Below are positions 42,067 to 50,632 of a stretch of 60,714 bases of DNA, one piece after another (position 1 is the first letter of the stretch; each line of letters begins with the position of its first letter). A program made the translations under genes and the position numbers. Location of the stretch: positions 1-60,714 of the forward strand of contig UQYG01000016.1 of the NCBI GenBank assembly GCA_900545275.1. Direction: 5' to 3'. The notes under the pieces were generated by a model. That model was given only the letters and a program-made list of their open reading frames with translations, was not told the DNA's origin and did not search any database. This DNA comes from an uncultured Sutterella sp. (lineage in GTDB: Bacteria > Pseudomonadota > Gammaproteobacteria > Burkholderiales > Burkholderiaceae_F).

Positions 42067-42618
42067 ATGATTCTGCGCACCGAAAGAACGATTCTTCGTC
42101 CGTGGCGGCCGAGCGACCTTCCCGCCTTCGAGAGGCTCTGCGCCGACCCGCGCGTCATGCGCTACTTTCCTCGCACGTTGCCGCCCGAAATGGCCGACGC
42201 GCTCGCGCGGCGCCTGATCGACGAAATGGAGAGAAACGGCTTCGGCGCCTGGGCGCTTGAGATTCCGGGCGAAGCGGACTTCGCGGGGTTCGTCGGACTC
42301 GGAATTCCTTCGTTCCGATCCGAATGGCGCGAGATTCTCTGGCGGCTCGATCCCGCCTTCTGGCATCGGGGCTTTGCCACGGAAGCCGCCGAAAAGGTTC
42401 TGGAGACGGCCTTTGAATCGCTCGGCTTTCACGAAGTCGTCGCCTTCACGTCCTATTGGAACGTTCCCTCCATCCGCCTCATGCGACGACTCGGAATGAA
42501 GCGCGACTGGGCGGGCGACTTCAATCACCCGGCGCTGCCGATCACGCACCCGCTTGCGCGCCATTGTCTCTTCCGCATGAGCCGGCGCCGCTGGTCGTCG
42601 CAGTTCGACGACTTTTGA
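42067..42618 (+). CDS. RimJ/RimL-type GNAT acetyltransferase
   Basis: A 183-residue GNAT of the ribosomal-protein-alanine acetyltransferase subgroup. TERTILRPWRPSDLPAF at the start, then WRLDPAFWHRGFATEAAEKVLETAF (acetyl-CoA loop) and NVPSIRLMRRLGM are the subgroup marks. I start at the ATG at 42067 because the upstream in-frame part has no GNAT similarity. Substrate unknown; it is probably not RimJ itself. Confidence 0.85.
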   Translation: MILRTERTILRPWRPSDLPAFERLCADPRVMRYFPRTLPPEMADALARRLIDEMERNGFGAWALEIPGEADFAGFVGLGIPSFRSEWREILWRLDPAFWHRGFATEAAEKVLETAFESLGFHEVVAFTSYWNVPSIRLMRRLGMKRDWAGDFNHPALPITHPLARHCLFRMSRRRWSSQFDDF

Positions 42619-42657
42619 CCGTCCGACATTCGATCAATCCATTCTTTCTTCATGCAG

Positions 42658-42693
42658 AAAGGCCCGGAACCTTCGAGAAGTTCCGGGCCTTTG
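42658..42693. terminator. Terminator between GNAT gene and flavin reductase
   Basis: AAAGGCCCGGAAC pairs with GTTCCGGGCCTTT around a 10-nt loop; it can serve both convergent genes. Confidence 0.9.
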
Positions 42694-42749
42694 TTTCGCT
42701 TCTTCACCCGTCCCGACGGGGCGGGTGAAAAACGTCGAAGGCGAAGAGA

Positions 42750-44504
42750 TTACTTCGCGGCTTCGGCAGCGGCCTTGCCGGCGATGCGGCCGAAGACGAT
42801 GATGTCCGTGTAGGCATTGCCGCCGAGGCGGTTCGTGCCGTGCGTGACACCGGTGACTTCACCCGCGGCCCAGAGACCCGGGATCACCTTGCCTTCCTTC
42901 GTCAAGGCCTGAGCCTTTTCGTTGATGCGGACGCCGCCCATGGTGTGGTGGGTCGACGGCACGGCCTTAATCACGTAGTACTTGCCCTGGCTCATGTCCA
43001 TGAGGCCGCCGCGGTGATGGAAGTCCTTGTCGTTGCCCTTGCCGGCCATGGAGGTGACGCGGTCAACGGTCTTCTTCAACTGATCGAACGGGATCTTCGT
43101 GAAGTCGGCGATGCACTTGAGGTCGTCGCAGGTCTTCATGATGCCCTGCTTCGTGAAGGCTTCGTATTCGGTCGTGTGGGTGCCGACCGTGTTGGAGATC
43201 TTGCCGATGTTGTCGTTCCAGAGAACCCAGCAGTAGCCGCCCGTCTGATTCAGGATGGCTTCGGAGAGCACGTCGCGGCGGTCGAGTTCTTCCACGAAGC
43301 GCTTGCCTTCCTGGTTGAGCATGATGGCGCCGTCAAAGCGAGAGTCGGCGATCAGTTCGATCACGCCCGAGATCGGGTCGCAGATCGGGTAGGTCTGGAT
43401 GTAGCCCATGTTGACGAGTTCGGCGCCGGCCTTTTCGGCGATGTAGAGGGCTTCACCCGTGGTACCCGGAGCGTCGGTCGTCATGAAGCGTTCGTCGATC
43501 TTCGGGTTGTACTTCTTGACCATTTCCTTGTTCGCGCCGAAGCCGCCCGTGGCGAGAACCACGCCGCCCTTGGCGTTGAACGTGTATTCGGCACCGTTCA
43601 TCGTGGCCTTGACGCCCGAGACGCGGCCGTCCTTGTCAAGGATGAGGTCCGTCATCTTCATGTTCGTGATGACGGGAATGCCGAGTTCATCGGCCTTGGC
43701 CTGGAACTTCGTGATGAATTCCGTGCCGGTGTGGCCGACCGGAATCAGAGCGCGCTTGCGGCTGTGGCCGCCGAAGAAGAAGAGGTTGTCGTCTTCGAAG
43801 CGAACGCCGAGGTAGTCGCGGCACCAGAGCGCGGCGTCGAGGGCGTTGTGCGTCATCACGTTGATGACCTTCATGTCGCCCTTCATGTCGCCGCCCTTGT
43901 AGGTGTCTTCGGCGTGGAGTTCGGGGGAGTCGTCGTTGATGCCGAGCTTGGGCTGGACCCAGTTCTTGGCGGCGTTCATTTCGGCGCCGGAGATGAGCGA
44001 GTTGCCGCCGACGGCGGGCATCTTTTCAAGCAGCACGACGTTCGCGCCGGCGTTCTTGGCTTCGATGGCGGCCGAGAAACCGGCACCGCCCGCGCCGACC
44101 ACGACGACGTCATAGGTAGAGTTCTTCGGAAGGTCCTTGACGACCTTCTTGATGGCCTTCTTGTCGGCCTTCGAGAGCGTAACGCCGGCCTTCTTGGCGG
44201 CGTCCTTCACTGCGTCGAGGAAGCCCTTGGAGGAGAACGTGGCGCCCGAAATCACATCGAGGTCGGCCGAGTTCGTAGCGATGACCTGATCCTTCAGATC
44301 CGTGTAAACGCCGCGGGCAAGAACCTTGTTTTCCTGTTCCTTCACGACCTTGATGTCGGTGATCTTGCCGCCGTCAAACGTGACGGCCACCGTCACGTCG
44401 CCGTGCTTGCCCACGCCCGTGCCTTCCGTCGTAACGGCAGCTGCCATGGCACCGCCCGCAAAAACCGTGGCGATCAAGGCCGTAATCAACGTCTTCTTCA
44501 TCAT
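42750..44504 (-). CDS. Periplasmic FMN/FAD fumarate-reductase-like flavoprotein (UrdA-like)
   Basis: A 584-residue secreted reductase. Sec signal at 1-22, an FMN-binding domain at about 22-100 with the flavinylation motif DVISGATFSS (FMN linked to Thr by ApbE), then a FAD-binding reductase domain from about 130 (YDVVVVGAGGAGFSAAIEA). Active-site marks are DRRDVLSEA (catalytic Arg), THHTMGG and HGTNRLGGNA. The IQ-x-H-P clamp of true fumarate reductases reads IQTYPI, so another acceptor such as urocanate or a related enoate is more likely. I start at the ATG at 44504; a GTG four codons earlier is possible. Controlled by the neighbouring TetR gene. Confidence 0.9.
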   Translation of the reverse strand: MMKKTLITALIATVFAGGAMAAAVTTEGTGVGKHGDVTVAVTFDGGKITDIKVVKEQENKVLARGVYTDLKDQVIATNSADLDVISGATFSSKGFLDAVKDAAKKAGVTLSKADKKAIKKVVKDLPKNSTYDVVVVGAGGAGFSAAIEAKNAGANVVLLEKMPAVGGNSLISGAEMNAAKNWVQPKLGINDDSPELHAEDTYKGGDMKGDMKVINVMTHNALDAALWCRDYLGVRFEDDNLFFFGGHSRKRALIPVGHTGTEFITKFQAKADELGIPVITNMKMTDLILDKDGRVSGVKATMNGAEYTFNAKGGVVLATGGFGANKEMVKKYNPKIDERFMTTDAPGTTGEALYIAEKAGAELVNMGYIQTYPICDPISGVIELIADSRFDGAIMLNQEGKRFVEELDRRDVLSEAILNQTGGYCWVLWNDNIGKISNTVGTHTTEYEAFTKQGIMKTCDDLKCIADFTKIPFDQLKKTVDRVTSMAGKGNDKDFHHRGGLMDMSQGKYYVIKAVPSTHHTMGGVRINEKAQALTKEGKVIPGLWAAGEVTGVTHGTNRLGGNAYTDIIVFGRIAGKAAAEAAK

Positions 44505-44600
44505 GATTTGTTCCACACCTTTGTGAATGGCCGCCCCGTCCCATTCCGACGGGCCGACGATGCAAAAGAAAAAACTTCCGCACTTTCGGAAGCTAGGCGG

Positions 44601-44629
44601 AGTATATTCGACCGTTCGGTCGGTTTCCA
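44601..44629 (-). promoter_or_regulatory. Promoter with TetR operator in its spacer
   Basis: On the minus strand TGGAAA (44624-44629) and TATACT (44601-44606) lie 17 bp apart; the palindrome CGACCG-TT-CGGTCG (44609-44622) fills the spacer. A bound TetR dimer would block RNA polymerase directly. Confidence 0.75.
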
Positions 44630-44707
44630 GTCAGAACTAACCCTAACACTCCCGTCTTTCCCTTTCTCAGTGCGAGAAAGAGACACCTAGGCATTTTCAC
44701 TAGTTTA

Positions 44708-44723
44708 CCGACCGAACGGTCGG
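44708..44723. promoter_or_regulatory. Second TetR operator
   Basis: CCGACCG-AA-CGGTCGG, perfect 7-bp arms, with its centre exactly 100 bp from that of the first operator. It lies between the end of tetR and the reductase promoter and may add looping or cooperative repression. Confidence 0.7.
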
Positions 44724-44789
44724 AAGTCGGGTTGGGAAGGAGGACGGCAACGGTCGGCAGCGCTGACGCCGCATGGAAGGCGTTCCGCT

Positions 44790-45386
44790 TCAGTCGCGCT
44801 CGAGAAGCGCTCGCATCTCGGCGAAGACGGCTTCCTTCTGATCGGCCGTCATGCCGTCCAGCGAAAACTTACGGGTAAAGAAGAGCCCCTCCATCGCCAT
44901 GAGACAGAAGATGACTTTGGAGCGAACCCGAAAGGGAAGCGCTTCGGCCCGCGCGATGAGCCGCCGGTACCAGGCGCGCACGGGTTCCAAGAGTTCCGGA
45001 TCGTGCGAGGCGAGCGCCAGAAGACTCACCCCCACCTGCGCCCACTCGCTGCTGTCGGCGTCGAATTCACGAAACCACCGCACGTAGGCGGCGATGAGGG
45101 CGCGGGCCCGAGCCTCTTCGTCGTCGCGTTCGGGATCGCTCAGATTCGCCACCGCCCAGGCTTCGTTTCGGCGCAGACGCTCCGTCATGTGCTCGGCGTA
45201 CTCTTCGATGAGCGCCTGAAGAAGGGCACGGCGGGTCTTGAAGTGGTACATCACGGCGCCCTTGCTTTTTTCGCACCGCAGGGCGAGCTGATCCATGCTG
45301 AGGCGGTCGATCCCGCGCTCCACGATCAGTTCCCGCGCCGAACGCAGCATGGCCGCGCGCGTTATTTTGGCTTTGTCGGACGACAT
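44790..45386 (-). CDS. TetR/AcrR-family regulator of the flavin reductase
   Basis: A 198-residue regulator from the ATG at 45386. N-terminal HTH at about 10-50 (ARELIVERGIDRLSMDQLALRCEKSKGAVMYHFKTR, here as two adjacent blocks), then a helical ligand-binding domain. Next to it are two palindromes of the common TetR form. It is codirectional with, and upstream of, the flavoprotein gene, so it probably senses the electron acceptor or a precursor. An ATG nine codons earlier is an alternative start. Confidence 0.9.
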   Translation of the reverse strand: MSSDKAKITRAAMLRSARELIVERGIDRLSMDQLALRCEKSKGAVMYHFKTRRALLQALIEEYAEHMTERLRRNEAWAVANLSDPERDDEEARARALIAAYVRWFREFDADSSEWAQVGVSLLALASHDPELLEPVRAWYRRLIARAEALPFRVRSKVIFCLMAMEGLFFTRKFSLDGMTADQKEAVFAEMRALLERD

Positions 45387-45836
45387 GAGGTTCCCGGCTC
45401 CGTGAGTTTTCAAAATTTTCTTCCTGACGGACCGACCGAACCCTCCCCTTCTCGGGGCAAAGCCGCATCACAAAGTCCGTTCGAGCGTGACGGTCATTGT
45501 ATAGGAAAGAAGACCGTCCCTAGGAAACCGATCCGATCCGAGCACCGGGGAGTCGTTCGAAAAGACACGAAAGCGAATAAGCCGTCATTCTTTGTTTCTT
45601 CATTTTCAGAACATTAATTTTTCTCCTGACGTTTTCTCTTTCTCACCTTTCTAGGATTTCTCGAGGACTTTCCCGACATCGGTTTATCCTCCGTCAAAAT
45701 TTCTACGGATTCCCCTTCACTTTCCCGTATTCCCTCACCAAAATAAGAAGTAAGAAAAAAGGATGCGCCGTGATGCGGATCCTGCCGGCATCGCACCTGA
45801 AGGGTGCCGGACAACCATTCACTGTTGGAGGACTTT
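45387..45836. other. Divergent gene-free region
   Basis: About 450 bp of AT-rich sequence, no supported gene. TACAAT on the minus strand near 45500 may belong to tetR. Before the stress-protein gene there is an inverted repeat (CCGGCA at about 45786, TGCCGG at about 45807), followed by a GGAGGA ribosome site. Confidence 0.4.
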
Positions 45837-46736
45837 ATGAGAATTCTCGTTCCCGTTGACGGAAGCCAACACAGTCGTCGTGCACTGCAATTTATTCGCG
45901 AAGCAAGCGAACTTACGGGAACCCGTCCCGAAGTGGAGCTGTTGAGCGTTCAGTCGTTCGTCTCCGACGGCATGGCCCGCATGTTCGGGGCGGAAGCCGT
46001 CAAGAAAGCCTACACGGACGAAGGTCTCAAGGTCTTTGAAGGCATGGGCGAAGAGATCGCCGCCCTCGGCGAAGGCGTCAGGAAGGAAGTGGGCTTCGGC
46101 GACCCCGGCGCCGCGGTGAAACAGGCTGCCGAGGAATTCGGGGCCGACCTCATCGTCATGGGTTCGCGCGGACTCAACCCGGTTCAGGGCTTCTTTATGG
46201 GTTCCTTTACGAACACGGTTCTCTCGCAGACGAAGCGTCCGGTCCTCATCCTGCGCGACACGACGCCCGCCCCGTCGGCCAAGAAGCTGCGCGTCGGCGT
46301 GGCGCTCGACGGCTCGAAGTACGGCCGCGCCGCGGTGGACTTCGTGATTCAGCATCCCGAGTTCTTCGGCGACGCCGCCTATGAAATCATCAACGTAACG
46401 CCCGACTACGCCTTCCTCGCCGACACGTCGCCCGACGTCTCCGACACGATCGGCCACGAAAGCTTCTCGAAGGCTTATGAAGACGTGCAGAAGTCCGTCT
46501 TCTCGGAAACCGTTCGCGAAGCGATGGAGCGCTTCGAGACGGCCGGCAAGTCCGTCAAGGGCGTTCATCTGGAAGGCGATCCGAGCCGCGTGATCGGCCG
46601 CTATGCGAAGTACAACCTCGACATGCTCGTCATGGGCTCGCACGGCCGCGGAAACTTCACGGCCGCAGTGTTGGGCTCCGTCGCCATGCACGTGGCCGCA
46701 GGCACCGACATTCCCATCCTGATCATCCCCCGCTGA
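45837..46736 (+). CDS. Tandem-domain universal stress protein
   Basis: A 299-residue protein with two Usp domains (about 1-145 and 155-299). Both keep the ATP-binding G-2x-G-9x-G-S/T pattern: MGSRGLNPVQGFFMGSFTN and MGSHGRGNFTAAVLGSVAM. Each starts with a beta strand and Asp (ILVPVDGS; VGVALDGS). I start at the ATG at 45837 with GGAGGA upstream. Usually induced by starvation or stress. Monocistronic. Confidence 0.92.
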   Translation: MRILVPVDGSQHSRRALQFIREASELTGTRPEVELLSVQSFVSDGMARMFGAEAVKKAYTDEGLKVFEGMGEEIAALGEGVRKEVGFGDPGAAVKQAAEEFGADLIVMGSRGLNPVQGFFMGSFTNTVLSQTKRPVLILRDTTPAPSAKKLRVGVALDGSKYGRAAVDFVIQHPEFFGDAAYEIINVTPDYAFLADTSPDVSDTIGHESFSKAYEDVQKSVFSETVREAMERFETAGKSVKGVHLEGDPSRVIGRYAKYNLDMLVMGSHGRGNFTAAVLGSVAMHVAAGTDIPILIIPR

Positions 46737-46780
46737 TCTCTCCTGACGACGCGGCGCGTTGAGTGCCGCAGGGGTCTCTC

Positions 46781-46817
46781 GACGGCCGTCCCGCTTCGGG
46801 CGGCCGTCGGCGTTTTT
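46781..46817 (+). terminator. Terminator after the universal stress gene
   Basis: GACGGCCG-CCCG pairs with CGGG-CGGCCGTC, followed by TTTTTG. Confidence 0.85.
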
Positions 46818-47191
46818 GTTCATTTATCGTAAACATCCCGCTTTTCACAGGATCTTGCGCTCAATTCACGGCATTTCCGCAAACCGAAAACGTAATATTT
46901 TGTAATCTCTGATCTCCGTTGTTTTCACAGGGATTTTCTTGACGGAGGGTGCGGCAACAAAGCTCCGTACAAACCCTTAATCGAGCGTTTTAGGCAAGCC
47001 TCTCCAAAACACGTGTTACCCTGATAAGCATTCCGCGGATTCGAAAGCCAAGGGGTGCAATGAATTCAGACAAGCCCCGACATTCCTTTCATCCCGCGGC
47101 CCGTCTTTTGACGTACCGGCTCGGAACGCAGGGAAGAAGAAACGCATTCTCCCGGCGCTTCCGTCGGGCGTCCCTTTTCAAGGAGTTTCTT
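46818..47191. other. Upstream region of the BCCT transporter
   Basis: AT-rich, no independent gene. The transporter frame is open from an ATG at 47060, but the resulting 44-residue extension is Arg-rich and unlike the family. ACACGTGT near 47012 is a short palindrome. Confidence 0.4.
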
Positions 47192-49213
47192 TTGTCTGAT
47201 TCCGGAGTTTCTTCCTTTTGTCCTTCCCCGTCCATTGCGGGCCGCCGCACGAAAAGCGGTCTCGTAATTCGGCGCAGCGTCTTCTGGCCCGCCGTCCTCT
47301 TCATCCTCCTCTGCGTCGGTCTCGCGAGCGTCTTTCCGAACTCCATGGCGAGACTCTTCTCTTCGGCGCAGGACTTCATCGCCGCCAAACTTTCCTGGTT
47401 CTACATTCTCGCCGTGGCGATCATTCTCTGCGCCATGACGCTCATCGCCGTGTCGCGCTTCGGCTCGATCCGACTCGGCCCCGATCACGCTCGTCCCGCG
47501 TTCAGCCTCCCCGTTTGGTTCGCCATGCTTTTCTCGACCGGCATGGGCATCGGCATCATGTTTTTCGGCATCGCCGAACCGGTCATGCACTTTCTCGCTC
47601 CGCCCGAGGGCGAGGCGCAGACCGTGGCGGCGGCGCGCTCCGCCCTTGAAACCACTTTTTTCCACTGGGGGCTGCACGCCTGGGCGATTTACGCCGCCGT
47701 GGGACTCATGCTCGCCTACTTTGGCTTCCGCCGCGGACTGCCGCTCACCCTCAGGAGCGCCCTCTATCCGCTGATCGGCGAACGCATCTACGGCCCGATC
47801 GGAGACGCCGCGGACGTCTTTGCCGTGACGGGCACCGTCTTCGGCGTCGCGACGTCGCTAGGCTTCGGGGTCCTTCAGATCAATTCGGGCCTCGGCTACC
47901 TCTTCGGCGTTTCGACGAGCACGAGCCTTCAGATGGCCCTCATCTTTGGGATCAGCGCGCTTTCGGCCCTCTCGGCCGCTTCGGGCCTCAACCGCGGCAT
48001 CAAGCTTCTGTCCGAAGCAAACCTCATTCTCGCGGTGCTCCTTCTTGCGCTCGTCTTCGCCGTCGGCCCCACGGCCGAACTTCTCAAGCATTTTGTCGAA
48101 AACACGGGGATATACCTTTCAGGTCTCATTACGAAGACCTTCACGCTCTATGCGTACGAGCCGCAAAACACGGAATGGCTCGGCGGCTGGACCCTGCAGT
48201 ATTGGGGATGGTGGATTTCCTGGTCGCCCTTTGTGGGCCTCTTCATCGCGCAAATTTCGCGCGGACGCACCATCCGCGAATTTCTCGCGGGCGTCCTCCT
48301 CATTCCCGCGGGCTTTACGCTTCTCTGGATGACGGCCTTCGGCAACTCCGCGATCGACCTCATCATGAGCGGCACGGGATCGGCGCTTGCCGTCGCCGTT
48401 TCGAACGACGTCTCGACGGCCCTCTACAAGTTCTTCGAATACCTCCCCGGAACGCCGTATCTCTGTGCGATCGGCATGGGCATGGTCATCGTCTTTTTCG
48501 TCACGTCGGCCGACTCGGGCGCCTTCGTGTCCGACACCATCGCGAGCGGCGGCGCACGCCGAACGCCCCCGGCGCAGCGCGTCTTCTGGGCCATGCTCCC
48601 GGCCGTCTGCGCAGCCGTTCTTCTGAAGGCGGGCGGCCTGCAGGCGCTGCAGACGATGACGCTCGTCTCGGCCCTTCCCTTCGCCGCGGTGCTCCTGACG
48701 TCGCTTTGCGGTCTCCTTCGGTCGCTTCGCTACGACGACATGCGGCGCCAGACGCGCCGAAGCACGGTGACGTCCTCCGCCGCGTCGGGTCTGCGGGACG
48801 ACTGGCGAGAGCGCCTGCGCACGATCGTAACCTACCCGACCGAGCGCGATGTGAGAAAGTGGTTCGACCGTACGATCGTTCCCGCACTTGAAGACATCTC
48901 GACGGAATTCGAAAAGGCTTCGCTTGCCGCGCGGGTCGTCAGGCGGGACGATGCCGTCGCGCTCACGGTCGTCTATCCGGAAGTGCCCGACTTTCTCTAC
49001 GAAGTACGGCTTCGCCACTACGAAAGTCCGGAGACGACGCCCGAGAGCGATCAAAGCGCCTTCAGCCGCGCCGAAGTCTTCCTTCGCGAAGGAAGCCGCG
49101 ACTACGACCTCATGGGCTGGAGTCGCGAACAGATCATCCACGACGTGCTCGATCAGTACGAGAAACACCTCACCTTCCTGCGCGCCGTCCATGCGCCGAG
49201 CGTAGCCACCTAA
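47192..49213 (+). CDS. BCCT-family transporter (BetT-like)
   Basis: A 673-residue betaine/choline/carnitine-type transporter with 12 helices and a long cytoplasmic C-terminus (about 530-673), as in BetT. TM-region marks are FSTGMGIGIMFFGIAEP, FHWGLHAWAIY and the tryptophan-rich WTLQYWGWWISWSPFVGLFIA. I favour a TTG start at 47192 because AAGGAG lies 6 bp upstream; an ATG start at 47060 (717 residues) is the alternative. Likely ligand choline or a betaine. No bet genes adjacent. Confidence 0.9.
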   Translation: MSDSGVSSFCPSPSIAGRRTKSGLVIRRSVFWPAVLFILLCVGLASVFPNSMARLFSSAQDFIAAKLSWFYILAVAIILCAMTLIAVSRFGSIRLGPDHARPAFSLPVWFAMLFSTGMGIGIMFFGIAEPVMHFLAPPEGEAQTVAAARSALETTFFHWGLHAWAIYAAVGLMLAYFGFRRGLPLTLRSALYPLIGERIYGPIGDAADVFAVTGTVFGVATSLGFGVLQINSGLGYLFGVSTSTSLQMALIFGISALSALSAASGLNRGIKLLSEANLILAVLLLALVFAVGPTAELLKHFVENTGIYLSGLITKTFTLYAYEPQNTEWLGGWTLQYWGWWISWSPFVGLFIAQISRGRTIREFLAGVLLIPAGFTLLWMTAFGNSAIDLIMSGTGSALAVAVSNDVSTALYKFFEYLPGTPYLCAIGMGMVIVFFVTSADSGAFVSDTIASGGARRTPPAQRVFWAMLPAVCAAVLLKAGGLQALQTMTLVSALPFAAVLLTSLCGLLRSLRYDDMRRQTRRSTVTSSAASGLRDDWRERLRTIVTYPTERDVRKWFDRTIVPALEDISTEFEKASLAARVVRRDDAVALTVVYPEVPDFLYEVRLRHYESPETTPESDQSAFSRAEVFLREGSRDYDLMGWSREQIIHDVLDQYEKHLTFLRAVHAPSVAT

Positions 49214-49566
49214 CATCCCAAAGCCTTCGCAAAGTACGGACGGACCGCAACCCGACCGGTCCGATCCGTCCGAATCATTTGAGAACGACGACGGATGGGA
49301 ATCCGGCTCCTCTCTCGGGTTTTCAGGATCTTCCTCATTTTTCGAAGCGCTTTCGGGCGCGCTGCGGTCTCTCGCCGCGCGCCTACCGCTCGGAAAGGGG
49401 CGCGACGAACAAAAGGACCGCAGAAAACCGCTCCGATTGACACCGCACAAAAGCCCTTCACCTTCTTCCCGACGTGCGGCGCCGGAGCGCTTGCTACGAT
49501 CAAAGAACGCCTTCACGCCAAGGATTCGCGAAGGCGATCCTTTTCATATGTTGAAGGAGCGGCTTC
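49214..49566. other. Intergenic region between BCCT and DMT genes
   Basis: About 350 bp with no supported gene, no strong terminator and no repeat that I can see. The last part (GAAGGAGC, about 49553) is the ribosome site of the next gene. Confidence 0.4.
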
Positions 49567-50436
49567 ATGCTTCGTTTTCTTTGCGCCATGGGGATCTTCG
49601 GGACGATCGGACTCTTTGTCCGATGGGTCGACCTGCCTTCCTCCGCCATCGTTCTCTGGCGGGGCGTCTTCGGCTCGATCGCCCTCTACGCCCTCATGCG
49701 CCTCGCGGGCCGGCGACTCAACGTCGAGGCGATCCGCAAAAACGGACTGCGCCTTCTCTTCACCGGTGTTTTTCTGAGCGCCAACTGGATTTTCCTTTTT
49801 GAAGCGTACAACCGCACGTCGATCGCGACGGCGACGCTCCTCTACTACATGGCGCCGGTCCTGCTGATCCTCGCCTCGCCCGTTCTCCTCAAAGAACGCA
49901 TCACGCCCTTCAAATTCGTCTGCGTGCTTTTCGCGCTTCTCGGCATGGCGCTTGTATCGGGCTTTCCGGGCGCCTCCTTTGACGGGAACTGGGACGGCAT
50001 TCTCTGCGGAATCCTGTCGGCGGTCTTCTACACCGCGCTCATTCTCAACAACAAATTCCTCAAAGACCTCCCCGACGACGACCTCGTCATCGCACAGTTG
50101 GGCGTGGCGGCCCTTCTCACGCTCCCCTACGTCCTCGCGACGGAAGACGTTACGAGCTTTTCGCTCGATCTCACGGGAATTGCCGCGCTTCTCGCTATCG
50201 GGATCCTTCACACGACGATCGGCTGCAAGCTCTACTTCACGAGCCTCACGCGCCTTTCCGCACAGCGCATCGCGATCTTCTCTTACCTTGACCCCGTCGT
50301 GGCGATCTTTCTCTCCGTGGTCGTTCTCGGAGAAGCCATGACTCTTTCGTCCGCGGTCGGAGCCGTCCTCATCCTCGGCGCGGCACTCTTAAGTGAAACG
50401 GTCGGACGCAAGCCGGTCGAAAAAGAATCTAAGTAA
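49567..50436 (+). CDS. DMT-family (EamA) transporter
   Basis: A 289-residue membrane protein with ten helices in two EamA halves. WRGVFGSIALYAL and ATATLLYYMAPVLLILASPVLLKERI in the first half, SYLDPVVAIFLSVVVLGEAM in the second. Such proteins export or import metabolites such as amino acids; no substrate can be given. Terminator 32 bp downstream. Confidence 0.9.
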   Translation: MLRFLCAMGIFGTIGLFVRWVDLPSSAIVLWRGVFGSIALYALMRLAGRRLNVEAIRKNGLRLLFTGVFLSANWIFLFEAYNRTSIATATLLYYMAPVLLILASPVLLKERITPFKFVCVLFALLGMALVSGFPGASFDGNWDGILCGILSAVFYTALILNNKFLKDLPDDDLVIAQLGVAALLTLPYVLATEDVTSFSLDLTGIAALLAIGILHTTIGCKLYFTSLTRLSAQRIAIFSYLDPVVAIFLSVVVLGEAMTLSSAVGAVLILGAALLSETVGRKPVEKESK

Positions 50437-50468
50437 TATTTACTATCCATTTGTTGCGTTTTTGGCAC

Positions 50469-50506
50469 AACGGTCGGATCCAAACGCGGTTTCGGCCGTT
50501 TTTTCT
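50469..50506 (+). terminator. Terminator after the DMT transporter
   Basis: AACGGTCG pairs with CGGCCGTT (one G-T pair), followed by TTTTTTC. Confidence 0.75.
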
Positions 50507-50632
50507 TCCTTTTTTATTGATATTGTTTCTCATTCTTTCTGAAAAAGGCGTAGGATAGATGCCACGACTTCACCGACACGGTGAACCGCAAGAGTCTTCA
50601 GACATAACCGCACTACAGAGATTTCCCTCATC

